64,000 nt of DNA from Nannobrachium achirus (GCA_963921795.1 OY997641.1:74329772-74393771); one strand, 5' to 3'. Counted from the first letter of the stretch, positions 31,485 through 43,309 are shown. Notes: a model not told the origin generated them from the letters alone. Numbers and translations: made by a program.

Positions 31485-32480
31485 TGTATGTCTGTTACAC
31501 AGACACAGCACCACACTACACACTGCAGGTATGTCTGTTACACATCCATCACCCAACTACACAGTGCAGTGTCTGTTACACTTAAACTTACATTTCAAAT
31601 ATAAAGTGCTTATTCCATGGCCATAGATGTTGCAATTCTCTTCGGGTGGGTAAAGTAACCGTATCTTCAGTAGTGTTCAATAAAAATGCATTTTAATCTG
31701 AATGGTGGCCATTTTCGGCGTATTCCCTCCATATGTTTCAACTGATTGATTGATTGAAGACTTTATTAGAAGTTTGCATAGGAAAAGACAAGGTACAGTT
31801 TCATGACGGTACAGTTCACTGGTACAAGGTCTACTAAAAGGAGATCCTAGAAAAGACTATAAGCTTATTTCCATAGGAAACCATTTAAGTATCTCATGTA
31901 ACACTGAATGACAGACGAACTATGCAACCCTATCGGTTGGGGTTGTTTCGAGGTCCCAGTAGACAGAGGCTAACCTGCCGACGCGAGTGAATGCTAACCT
32001 GCTCATGCAGGTGAATGCTAACCCAAAGCCTAAACCCTAACATTAAGCTTAAACCTAACTCCCTACCCTTCACCCTAACCAGACTACTGGGACCTCGAAA
32101 CAATAGAAATGACGAGATTCTGCCTTTGGTTGGGCAGGTGTGCGGCACTCTGAAATGGCCACTCTTTATTGAAAGATACGGAAGATAAGGGCGGCAGTGG
32201 CTCAGGGTAGAGAAACTGTCATTAGAACACAGAGGGTTCCCGAAGGATTCCCAGTTTTGATCCCGGACTCCCTCAGAGTTGGTGTCCTTGAGCAAGAAAC
32301 CCTGGTTGCTCCCGATGAGCAGGTGTGCCTTGAATGGGGTGAATGTAAATCTATGTAAAGCACTTTGGATAAAGTCGCTATATAAATGCACCATTTACCA
32401 TTTAAGGGTACTTCTGCGGGCCTGAAGAGAATTGTAGAATCAGTGGTCCATTGAGTAAGCACTTTATATTTCATATATCC
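31485..32480. repeat. Segmental duplication B, copy 1 (partner 61540-62520)
   Basis: GTGCTTATTCCATGGCCATA through a SINE and GAATCAGTGGTC is nearly identical to 61645-62510. It begins with remnants of the 41-bp splice-donor array. Confidence 0.9.
32185..32402 (+). mobile_element. tRNA-derived SINE with L2/V-SINE-like tail
   Basis: GGGCGGCAGTGGCTCAGGGT (A box), TTTTGATCCCGGACTCC (B box) and the 3' tail AAAGCACTTTGGATAAAGTC with GCTATATAAATGCACC. The duplicate copy is 62219-62443 and a tail-only copy is at 51538-51602. Confidence 0.8.
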
Positions 32481-32806
32481 TCACAACATAATCAGAATGG
32501 GGTGCTGTGTGTGTCTGTATGTCTGTATGCACATCTGCAACTCCACGTTCAGCAGTTGTTCAATTGTCTAAAAAACATAATACAAAAATCAATAACGCAT
32601 ATTCCCTTGCTGACCATCAACTTTTCACCCTTCAATGCGTCTCTACTTTTCATAATCACAGAATGTCTAATTTTTTTTTACCAGATTTTGGCCTGTAGGC
32701 GGCGCAGGGCCAGGCTAGGGCACCAAACAGTATAGGCACTGCTGGGCCTGACTGGGCCACCACACAGTATAGGCCAGTGCAGGGCCACACTGGGGCATCA
32801 CACAGT

Positions 32807-32810
<4 letters not shown>

Positions 32811-32893
<83 letters not shown>
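32811..32893. repeat. (CA)n microsatellite
   Basis: CA run with two AACA interruptions. Confidence 0.95.
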
Positions 32894-32974
32894 CACACAG
32901 ATCTAGAACAAGAATCAAAAAACATAGACTCTAGAACACAGAATTCATAGATATAGAACACATAGAATTCATAG

Positions 32975-33150
32975 ATATGTACAGTTAGGTACAGTAGAGT
33001 ACAGTAAGGTACAATACAGTAGTGTACAGTAAGGTACAGTAGAGTACAGTACAGTAAGATACAGTACAGCAAGGTACAGTAGAGTACAACAAAGTACAGT
33101 ACAGTAAGGTAAAGTAGAGTACAGTACAGTAAGGTACAGTAGAGGTAGGA
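32975..33150. repeat. (TACAG)n pentamer satellite, inverted relative to 26850
   Basis: GTACAGTAAGGTACAGTAGA repeats, the reverse complement of the array at 26850-27320. Confidence 0.95.
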
Positions 33151-33164
33151 TGGATGAGGTGGAT

Positions 33165-33290
33165 GATGGATGGATGGATGGATGGATGGATGGATGGATG
33201 GATGGATGGATGGATGGATGTGATGGATGGATGGATGGAGTGGATGTGGATGGATATGGAATGGATATGGATGGATGGATGGATGCATGT
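33165..33290. repeat. (GATG)n tetranucleotide array
   Basis: GGATGGATGGATGG array. A second array is at 33680-33783. WMDG frames are artefacts. Confidence 0.95.
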
Positions 33291-33680
33291 GTAGCACCCA
33301 GCCATGAAACAGCGACAACAGCCCTGCTAATCGGGCTCAGCCCTATTAGCACGACTGGTTGTGCGTTGGACTGGCAAGTGGAAGTCCAGGGTTCAATCCC
33401 CCGCTTCTGCGTATCACTACATCTGGGCGCTGTGAGCAGGGTGAGGAGCGGATGTCCTTGTGTGAGGGACTAGTGCCACGTCGTGTGCGGTGGTCCGCGG
33501 CGTGATGTGTGAAGCACAAGGGCGCGCTCCAAAAGACCAGGGGGGTGAATGTAGCACCCAGCCATGAACCAGCGACAACAGCCCTGCTAATCAGGCTCAG
33601 CCCTATTAGCACGACTGGTTGTGCGTTGACTGGCGAGTGAAGTCCCGGGTTCAATCCCCGCTTCTGCGTATCACTACACA
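33291..33680 (+). mobile_element. tRNA-derived SINE, two tandem copies
   Basis: GTAGCACCCAGCCATGAA starts at 33291 and 33550. Each has GCACGACTGGTTGTGCGTTG (D-arm with paired GCAC/GTGC) and a GGGTTCAATCCCC B box. Confidence 0.7.
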
Positions 33681-33807
33681 TGGGTGGATGGATGTATGGA
33701 TGGATGGATGGATGGATGGATGGATGTGGAGTGGGGTGGGTGGATGGATGGATGGGTGGATGGATGTGGATGGATGGATGGATTGCCATAAGTTTACACT
33801 ATTTTGC

Positions 33808-34007
33808 NNNNNNNNNNNNNNNNNNNNNNNNNNNNNNNNNNNNNNNNNNNNNNNNNNNNNNNNNNNNNNNNNNNNNNNNNNNNNNNNNNNNNNNNNNNNN
33901 NNNNNNNNNNNNNNNNNNNNNNNNNNNNNNNNNNNNNNNNNNNNNNNNNNNNNNNNNNNNNNNNNNNNNNNNNNNNNNNNNNNNNNNNNNNNNNNNNNNN
34001 NNNNNNN
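33808..34007. other. Assembly gap, 200 N
   Basis: Exactly 200 unknown bases between a (GGAT)n array and the first copy of the 2.1-kb tandem duplication. The round length suggests a placeholder of unknown true size. Confidence 1.
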
Positions 34008-34071
34008 TCATGGTATAATATACGGTTGCTGCATGGTAACCAAAAGTTCTTTCTACTGGTGATTTCCACAG

Positions 34072-34215
34072 AGCACCACAGGGAGAGGTCTACAGAGTCT
34101 AGAGAGATGGCCTCCCAAACATATTCAACGTTGTCAAAGGAACAGCGAGAGATGGACAAGGGACGTGGACTGTTGGATGCAACGATGCAACCTGTAGTAA
34201 AGTTGTACAGGATAG
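34072..34215 (+). CDS. Zinc-finger gene 1, exon 2, copy 1 (intact frame, GC donor)
   Basis: After acceptor TTTCCACAG the frame reads EHHRERSTESREMASQTYST and then LLDATMQPVVKLYRI. The last part matches in style the LLDxVLKPxVKLHRID leader of fish C2H2 zinc-finger proteins. It is 48 codons, phase 1 on both sides, so it splices in frame between 24908 and 54664 and makes the codon for Asp (KLYRID) at the second join. The donor is G/GCATGT, a GC-type 5' splice site. The third copy at 63239 has GT. GC-AG introns are a known functional minority. Confidence 0.7.
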
Positions 34216-34259
34216 GCATGTACTGTTTTGTTTAATGTGGTTTAATCCTGTAGTTCAGG

Positions 34260-35750
34260 GGAGCGTTCTTTAGGTTAGATTATACTTTATTGACAAGAAT
34301 GGCAGCAACAACATAGCATATAAACATCAGCAGGATATGAAGGCAGCAGCACGATACATAAAGGCAACAGCCTACACTAGGCATACTAACAGCAGCAGGA
34401 GAGCGACAAATGCATGACATGTAAACTCTGATACTATACTAAAGCCGCAGCATACTAACAGCCTAGGAATAAGAACAGGCATCTATAGCAACTTAGGCAG
34501 GAGCATAACTTTGGCGATGGATTCTGTATTCGGGTCATTTCCTGCAGGCCCACGATCATACGTGTACCATGTACGGCGAAGTACATGTATGGCTGTGTAC
34601 GTCGTGGGCTTAACATATCTCTCAGGCAATGACCCGAGACCCCCCAAAACACCCCCCCCCCCAAAACACGCAAATGCTCAGAATCCACTGCCAACAGCCA
34701 ACCAACGGTGAAGATGGTAGAGCTCTGCTGAAAATGTGCAATTTATTTGAGCGCAATAACCACATTTTATATAATGAAAGCTGCAATACGTTTACTGCTA
34801 AGCGGGCCGACCGCAGGTTTGCCCCAGCACGGTATGCTCTATCCTAAAGGGACACCCCAGCAACCACCTTGCTTTGCATATTAACTACATGTGAAGCGCA
34901 GCAGAGACGCAGCAAATAACACTAAGGAAACCACCCTGCTAATAGCGCTGCCACTTCCAGAGTAGCCGAGGCCCATCAGTCCCGCTGCGTCGGTCGCTGC
35001 CTGCCGTGTGCCCGAGTGGTCAAACCTGACCCTCTAGTACCAATTGCTGAAGTGCGTCTGACTACAGCTGGGAACGCAGCTTGGAACAATCACGCCTCGA
35101 TCAGTCCTGTGTTGTGTGAGCTTGATAACTCAACAGCCGCTGGGCGCGCAGGATCTTAGTTTGCTGAGGGCACCGGAAGTGCTGCTGGTGTGGCTGCTCC
35201 GATCCGGAGAGAATGCTGAGTGTAGAGGGGTGGGCCGCAAATCTGGCAGCTCTCAGGGGGTCGTTTGACGAGGACGTCGGGCAGGCGGCCAGGTGTTCAG
35301 CATGGACATGAAAGGACAGAAGGGAGAGTTAGTTCTTGCGACTACCACTGCCACTGTTGTACCTTCCCTGATTTAACGGCGAGCTGCCATCTCCGAGGCC
35401 ATGTGCTAGTCACACCTTAAGCCTGGCCTTGGTAGCGGCATGTGCTTGCTGCCGTCAATACAATCTTAGCTTTAGCTGACCATAGCAATGAACCCACGCC
35501 TAGGGTCGCTGACTTTTAGGATCACAGAACTTTCCGCAGTCCACAGAGCACTCTGCTGCACATATAAGAATATCCACGACTTGACCTTTAAAGGCAAGCT
35601 ATGCAAGCCTAGAGAGCGGCTAAAGCCCGACATTCAGTACAAGCTAGTGCGCTGCTATGCAACTATGGTTACCTAATATTTGACCACCCGACAGAATAAA
35701 ACAAGCAAATGCGTTGCCATTTACCTGCTAGAGTCTGGCTCCTCAGTGCA

Positions 35751-35752
<2 letters not shown>
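34260..35752. other. GCAGCA-rich, gene-free stretch of tandem unit 1
   Basis: Contains repeated AGCAGCA/CTAGGCATACTAACAGC, a poly-C run at 34653 and no convincing ORF. It may belong to the LINE 5' region or to the element it was copied with. Confidence 0.45.
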
Positions 35753-35798
<46 letters not shown>

Positions 35799-35800
35799 GC
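35753..35800. repeat. (CA)n microsatellite ahead of LINE start, unit 1
   Basis: CA run ending in CGCGCACGCGCACACGCGCA. The shorter counterpart in unit 2 is at 37885-37938. Confidence 0.95.
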
Positions 35801-35817
35801 ACGCGCACACGCGCAAG

Positions 35818-35950
35818 ATGGCGGCGCGATCGCTCGTGACGTCTACAGCTCTCCCCAGAAGTGCGTTGTTTTTATGTTTTTGTTGTATGTTTTTACTCGC
35901 CCTGGCAACACCCTGCGGGGCGAAGCGTTCGTATGGGCCCAGACGGTGTA
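35818..35950 (+). pseudogene. LINE 5' end with internal deletion (unit 1)
   Basis: Starts at the same CAAGATGGCGGC ATG as the LINE at 37941 and is nearly identical for about 118 bases. It then jumps to ATGGGCCCAGACGGTGTA, an 18-base match to the RT region at 39639-39656, before unrelated sequence. A deletion derivative or template-switch product. Confidence 0.7.
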
Positions 35951-36213
35951 ACTGTGGCATACTTTTGCGTAGCAACGTGATTTCAACTTTAAAGCGCTCA
36001 CACAACGAGCTATAATTTTTGACCTTTAGCAACGAAAATAGCTTACATCAGGATGGGGAAAATGTATTTATCTCTTAGAACAAGTAGTGACTGATCCTTT
36101 CAACTGAACAAAACATACTAAACGTCTATAGTAGTTTGATTTGATTACGTCATGGTATAATATACGGTTGCTGCATGGTAACCAAAAGTTCTTTCTACTG
36201 GTGATTTCCACAG

Positions 36214-36349
36214 AGCACCACAGGGAGAGGTCTACAGAGTCTAGAGAGATGGCCTCCCAAACATATTCAACGTTGTCAAAGGAACAGCGAGAGATGGACA
36301 AGGGACGTGGACTGTTGGATGCAACCTGTAGTAAAGTTGTACAGGATAG
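36214..36349 (+). pseudogene. Zinc-finger gene 1, exon 2, copy 2 (8-bp deletion)
   Basis: Identical to copy 1 except that one GATGCAAC of a direct GATGCAACGATGCAAC pair is lost. This shifts the frame after GLLDAT. It also has the GC donor. Probably a non-functional exon duplicate. If it were spliced in, the finger domain would be out of frame. Confidence 0.75.
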
Positions 36350-37883
36350 GCATGTACTGTTTTGTTTAATGTGGTTTAATCCTGTAGTTCAGGGGAGCGT
36401 TCTTTAGGTTAGATTATACTTTATTGACAAGAATGGCAGCAACAACATAGCATATAAACATCAGCAGGATATGAAGGCAGCAGCACGATACATAAAGGCA
36501 ACAGCCTACACTAGGCATACTAACAGCAGCAGGAGAGCGACAAATGCATGACATGTAAACTCTGATACTATACTAAAGCCGCAGCATACTAACAGCCTAG
36601 GAATAAGAACAGGCATCTATAGCAACTTAGGCAGGAGCATAACTTTGGCGATGGATTCTGTATTCGGGTCATTTCCTGCAGGCCCACGATCATACGTGTA
36701 CCATGTACGGCGAAGTACATGTATGGCTGTGTACGTCGTGGGCTTAACATATCTCTCAGGCAATGACCCGAGACCCCCCAAAACACCCCCCCCCCAAAAC
36801 ACGCAAATGCTCAGAATCCACTGCCAACAGCCAACCAACGGTGAAGATGGTAGAGCTCTGCTGAAAATGTGCAATTTATTTGAGCGCAATAACCACATTT
36901 TATATAATGAAAGCTGCAATACGTTTACTGCTAAGCGGGCCGACCGCAGGTTTGCCCCAGCACGGTATGCTCTATCCTAAAGGGACACCCCAGCAACCAC
37001 CTTGCTTTGCATATTAACTACATGTGAAGCGCAGCAGAGACGCAGCAAATAACACTAAGGAAACCACCCTGCTAATAGCGCTGCCACTTCCAGAGTAGCC
37101 GAGGCCCATCAGTCCCGCTGCGTCGGTCGCTGCCTGCCGTGTGCCCGAGTGGTCAAACCTGACCCTCTAGTACCAATTGCTGAAGTGCGTCTGACTACAG
37201 CTGGGAACGCAGCTTGGAACAATCACGCCTCGATCAGTCCTGTGTTGTGTGAGCTTGATAACTCAACAGCCGCTGGGCGCGCAGGATCTTAGTTTGCTGA
37301 GGGCACCGGAAGTGCTGCTGGTGTGGCTGCTCCGATCCGGAGAGAATGCTGAGTGTAGAGGGGTGGGCCGCAAATCTGGCAGCTCTCAGGGGGTCGTTTG
37401 ACGAGGACGTCGGGCAGGCGGCCAGGTGTTCAGCATGGACATGAAAGGACAGAAGGGAGAGTTAGTTCTTGCGACTACCACTGCCACTGTTGTACCTTCC
37501 CTGATTTAACGGCGAGCTGCCATCTCCGAGGCCATGTGCTAGTCACACCTTAAGCCTGGCCTTGGTAGCGGCATGTGCTTGCTGCCGTCAATACAATCTT
37601 AGCTTTAGCTGACCATAGCAATGAACCCACGCCTAGGGTCGCTGACTTTTAGGATCACAGAACTTTCCGCAGTCCACAGAGCACTCTGCTGCACATATAA
37701 GAATATCCACGACTTGACCTTTAAAGGCAAGCTATGCAAGCCTAGAGAGCGGCTAAAGCCCGACATTCAGTACAAGCTAGTGCGCTGCTATGCAACTATG
37801 GTTACCTAATATTTGACCACCCGACAGAATAAAACAAGCAAATGCGTTGCCATTTACCTGCTAGAGTCTGGCTCCTCAGTGCA

Positions 37884-37921
<38 letters not shown>

Positions 37922-37940
37922 GCACGCGCACACGCGCAAG

Positions 37941-40900
37941 ATGGCGGCGCGATCGCTCGCGACGTCTACAGCTCTCCCCAGAAGTGCGTTGTTTTTATGT
38001 TTTTGTTGTATGTTTTTACTCGCCCTGGCAACACCCTGCGGGGCGAAGCGTTCGTATGCTCGAAATGATCTATTAGAGATCGGATCAAGATGCGAACAGC
38101 CCATCTCAGCTGCTTTCGCACGCCAGCACAAGATCCCAGAGGAGATCACAAGACGCTCCGGAGAAGTGTGGATCCCCCTCCCCGCTGGGAAACGCAGGAG
38201 GAGGAGGAGGCGCGGCAGCAGAGGTGGAGTACTAGCCAGAATGAAGCGAGACCCAAACAGACCGGCTATTCCGAGCCTATTTCTCACAAATGCGAAAGCG
38301 ATAGGAAATAAAATGGACGAGGTGAGGCTCATGGTGGCAGAAGAAAGAAAGACTGGCAAGAAGACGGATAGGACAGCGAAAAATAGCTGCGTGATTATTG
38401 TCACAGAGAGTTGGCTAACTCCCTCTATCCCGGACACGGTGATTGAGTTGGCAGGACGCACAGCCTACCGGCTCGACAGGGACAACGTAGCGGCCGGCAA
38501 GGGAAAGGCTGGAGGATTGTTAATCTACCTAAACAATCAATGGACTTCCAACTCGAAGGTAATGAGCAGTCACTGCTCTCCAGATTTGGAATATATTACC
38601 ATTAAATGCAGGCCCCACCATTTATCCCGTGAACATTCTGCTGTCTTGATAACGGCTGTGTATATAGCCCCCGATGCAAATGCTAATATAGCACTGTCTC
38701 TGTTGCATGATGATGATTGACATTAGTGCTCAACAGAGTAAATACCCTGATGCAGTTCATATCGCTGCAGGGGATTTTAATCATGCTGATCTAAAAACAG
38801 TGCTCCCTAAATTCTATCAGCACGTGAAGTGTGCCACAAGGGAAGGAAAGACACTAGATAAGGTCTATTCCAATATAAAAAATGGCTACAGAGCAAAGCA
38901 GCGACCTCACCTGGGAAAGTCGGATCACATGTCTGTGCAGTTGATTCCAGCATACACTCCTTTAAGGAGAAGTGCCCCCATCACAACTAGAACTGTGAAA
39001 ACCTGGCCTGAGGGGGCTATGCAAAAACTGCAGGACTGTTTTGAGTCCACAGACTGGAGGGTCTTTGAGGACAAGGACCTTGAGCAGTTTACAGGGGCGG
39101 CCCTGGGGTACATTAAGCACTGCATGGACACCGTCACAGTGAATAAAGTTATTCGGGTTTATCCCAACAGGAAACCCTGGATGACCAAAGAGGTGCAGAG
39201 CCTTCTAAAAGAGAGAGACGCTGCCTTTAAGGCGGGGGATCGGGAGCTCTACAGTGCTGCTAGAGCCAACTTAAAGAGAGGAATCAGAGCGGCCAAAGCT
39301 GATCATAAGAGGAAGATTGAGGACTACTTCCAGAGCAACAACTCTAGGAGGGTATGGCAAGGCATCCAGCATATGACAAACTACAAACCCAGCAACCCCT
39401 CAGTGGACGGCGACATCGCCCTAGCGGAGGAGCTTAACAGCTTCTATGCCCGCTTTGAGAGGGAGGCCGAGGCATCGGGGGGTGACACACTAACCACCTC
39501 TCCCCCCCAGCCCTACACACCCCCTCCCCCCCTCCCACAGCCCACAGCAGCACACATCCAGCCCACAGCAGCCAAACGCTCAAGCTGGAAGAACTTGATG
39601 TGAGGCGCATGCTGAGAGCGGTGGACCCGAGGAAGGCCATGGGCCCAGACGGTGTACCAGGACAGGTGCTGAAAAATTGTGCGGACCAGCTGGCTGAGGT
39701 CTTTACAAAGATCTTCAACCAGTCTCTATCCCAGGCCGTCGTTCCATCCTGCCTGAAGTCCTCCACAATCATCCCAATACCGAAGAAAAAAAACATCAGC
39801 TGCCTGAACGACTATCGTCCAGTTGCGCTCACACCTATCATCATGAAAGTGTTCGAGAAGCTGGTCCGGACCCACATCACCTCAGCTTTCCACCCGGGGT
39901 TTGATCCTCACCAGTTCGCATACAGAGCCAACAGGTCCACGGAGGACGCCATCGCCACAGCCCTCCACTCTGCTCTGAACCATCTGGAGGGGCGGGGGAG
40001 CTACGCACGGCTACTCTTTGTGGACTATAGCTCAGCGTTCAATACAATCATGCCTGACAGGCTGGTGTACAAACTAGCTGTCCTGGGAATCCCCGAGCCC
40101 ACCTGTCGGTGGATTAAGGACTTCCTGTCAGATCGACCCCAGAGGGTGAAGGTGGGCCGCCATATCTCCTCCAGCATGCAGCTCAGCATCGGCTCTCCCC
40201 AGGGCTGTGTGCTGAGCCCCCTCTTATACTCCCTCTACACCTATGACTGTGCTCCTGCCCACTCCAGCAACTGCATTATTAAGTTTGCAGATGACACCAC
40301 GGTGGTGGGGCTCATCTCGGGGGGAGATGAGTCCGCCTACCGGGACGAGGTGGTGAAGTTGTCGGAGTGGTGCGCCGAGAACAATCTGTCTCTAAACACC
40401 TCTAAAACCAAGGAGCTAATAATTGACTATAGGAAGAATAAGACAGACATTCTGCCCCTGGTCATTAGCGGGGAGTGTGTGGAGAGAGCTTCCGACTTCC
40501 GTTTCCTTGGCGTCCACCTAGACGACCACCTGACCTGGAGCACTAACACCAACAACATCATGAAGAAGGCACAGCAGAGACTGTACTTCCTGAGAACACT
40601 CAGAAATAACAACCTGGCACAGAAACTGCTAGTGTCCTTCTACCGGTGTGCCGTAGAGAGCATCCTCACCTACTGCATCTGTGTGTGGTTTGGCAGCTGC
40701 ACAGCCGCAGAGAGGCAGGCTCTCCAGCGGGTGGTAAAGTCCGCCGAGAGGATCATCGGCTGCCCCCTCCCCTCCCTGGCTGACCTGTACAGCTCCCGCT
40801 GTCTCAGGAAGGCCAACAGCATCCTTAAGGACACATCCCACCCTGGACACTGTCACTTTGACCTGATGCCCTCGGGCAGACGTTTTAGAGCCATGAAGGC

Positions 40901-40988
40901 AAGAACAAATAGGCTGAAGTACAGCTTTTATCCCAGAGCTGTAGAAGCGCTTAATGTGCAGTTGTGTACTAGCACTAGAGTAGGGTAG
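37941..40988 (+). pseudogene. LINE ORF2 (endonuclease-RT), two frameshifts
   Basis: The N-terminus has a basic KRRRRRRRG stretch, then an AP-endonuclease domain: LFLTNAKAIGNKMDE (start), VTESWLT (catalytic Glu), AAGDFNHADL (Asp/Asn) and KSDH (His). RT motifs: [51 protein letters not shown] and the active site KFADDTTVV, then the thumb-like region [19 protein letters not shown]. The frame is broken near 38705-38720 (endonuclease interior) and again between about 39480 and 39600 (proline-rich linker before RT). Each RT and endonuclease block is otherwise well kept, so the copy is recent but not autonomous. The start is the ATG in CAAGATGGCGGC, which also fits a YY1 site. Confidence 0.88.
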
Positions 40989-41249
40989 AGTCACTGGACA
41001 CTTTAAATGAGTCACTGGACACTTTACTGAGTCACTGGACACTTTACTAGAATACGGGTCCCCTTGTTAGTAGTCTTGGTTCTGTTTTTATGTCTGTTGT
41101 TGTTTGTTTTTGTTTTGTTTTTAATTGTCTTGTATAAACACACTTTAGGGGTTTGCACTAATTTCGTTGTTTTAAACTTGTTTTTAAACTTGTTTTTAAA
41201 CTTGTTTATTGTAACAATGACAAATAAAGTTTCATTCATTCATTCATCT
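37941..41249 (+). mobile_element. L2/Rex1/CR1-type non-LTR retrotransposon (LINE)
   Basis: Single long ORF region with endonuclease and reverse transcriptase, a 3' UTR with three GTCACTGGACACTTTA repeats (40990-41046) and an AATAAAG-(ATTC)n tail at 41223-41249. The FADD-type RT centre and ATTC tail fit the fish CR1/L2/Rex1 group. The exact clade needs a tree. It sits in the intron of the zinc-finger gene in the same orientation. Confidence 0.9.
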
Positions 41250-42868
41250 GGGAAAGCTGCCTCTGGCGAGAGGAATGGAGTTCCCACCGCTGGTGCTGAA
41301 ACTGCAGATCCCCGGTTCCTTTGCGACCTGGCAGTGGCGACGATGGGTCGCAGTATGACAGCGCCCCCAGAAGAGGAGCCTGCACCACAGCTTCCCGCAC
41401 GATGCTGCGCTGGTTCATGCTCATGGTAGCAGCAGTAATAGTGTTAAATGATGCTATAGTGTGCAGGCAGGCCGGCCGCCATATGGGAAGGCGAACGGGC
41501 GGGCAGGCAGCAGGCCACTTCCGTCTGCTGAATCTGTAGCATGCAGGCCAGCCGTGGCCCGAAGCTATGAAGGAAAACGAGATTTAGTGGAAGAAAACCT
41601 CAGCAGCTGCAGCGCCAAGCTGCTATGGCGACCTGCTGCAGTAGCAGCTATGCAGCCACTCCAGCACGAGCTGAAAAGATAGAAATGTTTAGCAGCAGAC
41701 ATGTAGCAGCCGCAGCAAGAAGCTATGAAGTAAAACATGATTAGTGGAACATGTAGCCGCTTTAGCTGCCATGATAACCTGATGCCGTAGCCGTGGGCCT
41801 GCAGCCGCTCCGGCCTGGAGCTGAAATAATAAACAGGATGTTAGCAACCAACATGTATTAGCTTTAGCATGGGCTGTAAGGCTGTAAGAGAACATGATGC
41901 AGCATTTTTACAAGCAGTAGCATTAGCCGTCATTACTAGCAGTTATACTAGCACGCAGCCGCAGATTAAGTAGAGCTAACAATAGCTGAAACTATAGGAG
42001 ACATTATAGTATCCGACTGAGCAGCGGCAACAAGAGCCACTGGCACCATAATGTGACCATTTTAGCCTCCAAGATACTATACTATAACCGTAGTTTGAAA
42101 CCAATATTTAAATTAAATCACTTTTACTTCTGATACACTGGTAGCGGCTTTAATATGAAGCAGTAACGATTGTAGCAGCTTTAACATGAAGCAGTAACGA
42201 TAACTTGATGGTGTAGCAGCGGACCAGAAGTGCTAAAGCCAGGAGCTGTAATGATACAAATAAAGTTATTATCAGACACGTGGCAGCTGAGCATGAACTG
42301 CACAGATAACATGATGTCAGCATCCTACAAGCAGTAGCATCAGTTGTAATTATTAGCAGCCATCACAGCAGCATTAGCAGCTTGAGTAGAGTTAGCCTCA
42401 GCTGAAACCATGGAGATTAAGCCTAGTTTTATAACATTTAATATGGCAGCACAAATGACAACTAGAACTTATCAACCCCTAACTAAAAGACTAAGAGGAA
42501 AAATGCGGACGAGCTGCATGATGCTGAAAACTGCAAGAGAATGGTTAGCTGGATGGGAGGGGGGTGGGCTACCAAAGCATTTAGAGTAGACTACGATTCC
42601 CAGAATGCACTAGCGAGTTCAACTGGCATAGGTCAGACAGCACGACTTGCGTTAGCGGAAGCAAAACATTGTTCGCACGTAAACTAAAGCACCTATGAGC
42701 TTGCGGGGTTTCCTCCTCCCGGGAGCCCACGCAGACAGACATCCTCTATAGGCTTCTCAGAGAGGCGATCAAGTTTTTTAATAAATCGGGGCTTCTACGG
42801 TAAATGGCAGCACTCAGCAGTCCTACTATGGTCCGAGAAGCTACGGGAACCATTTAGCAGCTGCTATG
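41250..42868. other. GCAGC/TAGC-rich gene-free region
   Basis: Repeated AGCAGC, TTTAGCAGC, ATGTAGC and CATGATG words, imperfect and without a fixed period. Similar in style to 34260-35400. No ORF of note. Possibly the flank of the element into which the LINE inserted. Confidence 0.45.
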
Positions 42869-43309
42869 TTAAAGGGATATTCCACTTTCAACAGGGAGCA
42901 GTGGTAGGGCTTCTCTCCCCACACACACCCATTGTAACTTCAAACTTCATTTTAACCATGATAGATTCATTAAAAACACCCATTATTTTTTTCTGGTGAC
43001 TCATACTACCCTCCTAATACGTGAGCAGGCCGTGTTTTTTCGATAACCTTTTTCATTTATTTTTAATAATTATTTTTTGGTATTTAATTTTTTCCATTTC
43101 CCCAAATAATTATTTTAAAAAAATGAAAAAAGTTATCAAAAAAACACAGCCTGCTCACGTATTAGGAGGGTAGTATGAGTCACCAGAAAAAATAATGGGT
43201 GTTTTTAATGAATCTATCATGGTTAAAATGGAGTTTGAAGTTACAATGGGTGTGTATGTGGAGAGAAGCCCTACCACTGCTCCCTGTTGAAAGTGGAATA
43301 TCCCTTTAA
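42869..43309. mobile_element. TTAA-flanked fold-back MITE, ~200-bp arms
   Basis: TTAAAGGGATATTCCACTTT to AAAGTGGAATATCCCTTTAA. The arms contain CCATGATAGATTCATTAAAA and CTCATACTACCCTCC with exact complements. The AT-rich centre is near 43080. It is almost undiverged between arms, so young or recently copied. Confidence 0.9.

Larger units (their letters stand above)
34008..38058 (+). repeat. 2.1-kb tandem duplication (period 2134-2142)
   Basis: 34008-35936 and 36150-38058 are nearly identical: exon-2 copies, a GCAGC-rich stretch, a (CA)n tract and the LINE 5' end. Unit 2 contains an 8-bp deletion and a shorter (CA)n. A third partial copy of the left part is 63048-63470. The junction sequence 36019-36149 matches 63048-63177. 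Confidence 0.92.

Noticed and set aside
32656..33789. Frames rich in [12 protein letters not shown] and TLLYCTLL
   Set aside because: They are tetramer and pentamer satellites read in several frames.
33794..34235. Open frames across the N gap
   Set aside because: Unknown bases were counted as open codons.
37842..37940. Upstream extension of the LINE ORF
   Set aside because: It would translate a (CA)n repeat. The ATG at 37941 in a strong context is a better start.
41321..41895. Ala/Arg-rich ORFs after the LINE
   Set aside because: They follow imperfect GCAGC repeats in several frames without a conserved pattern.
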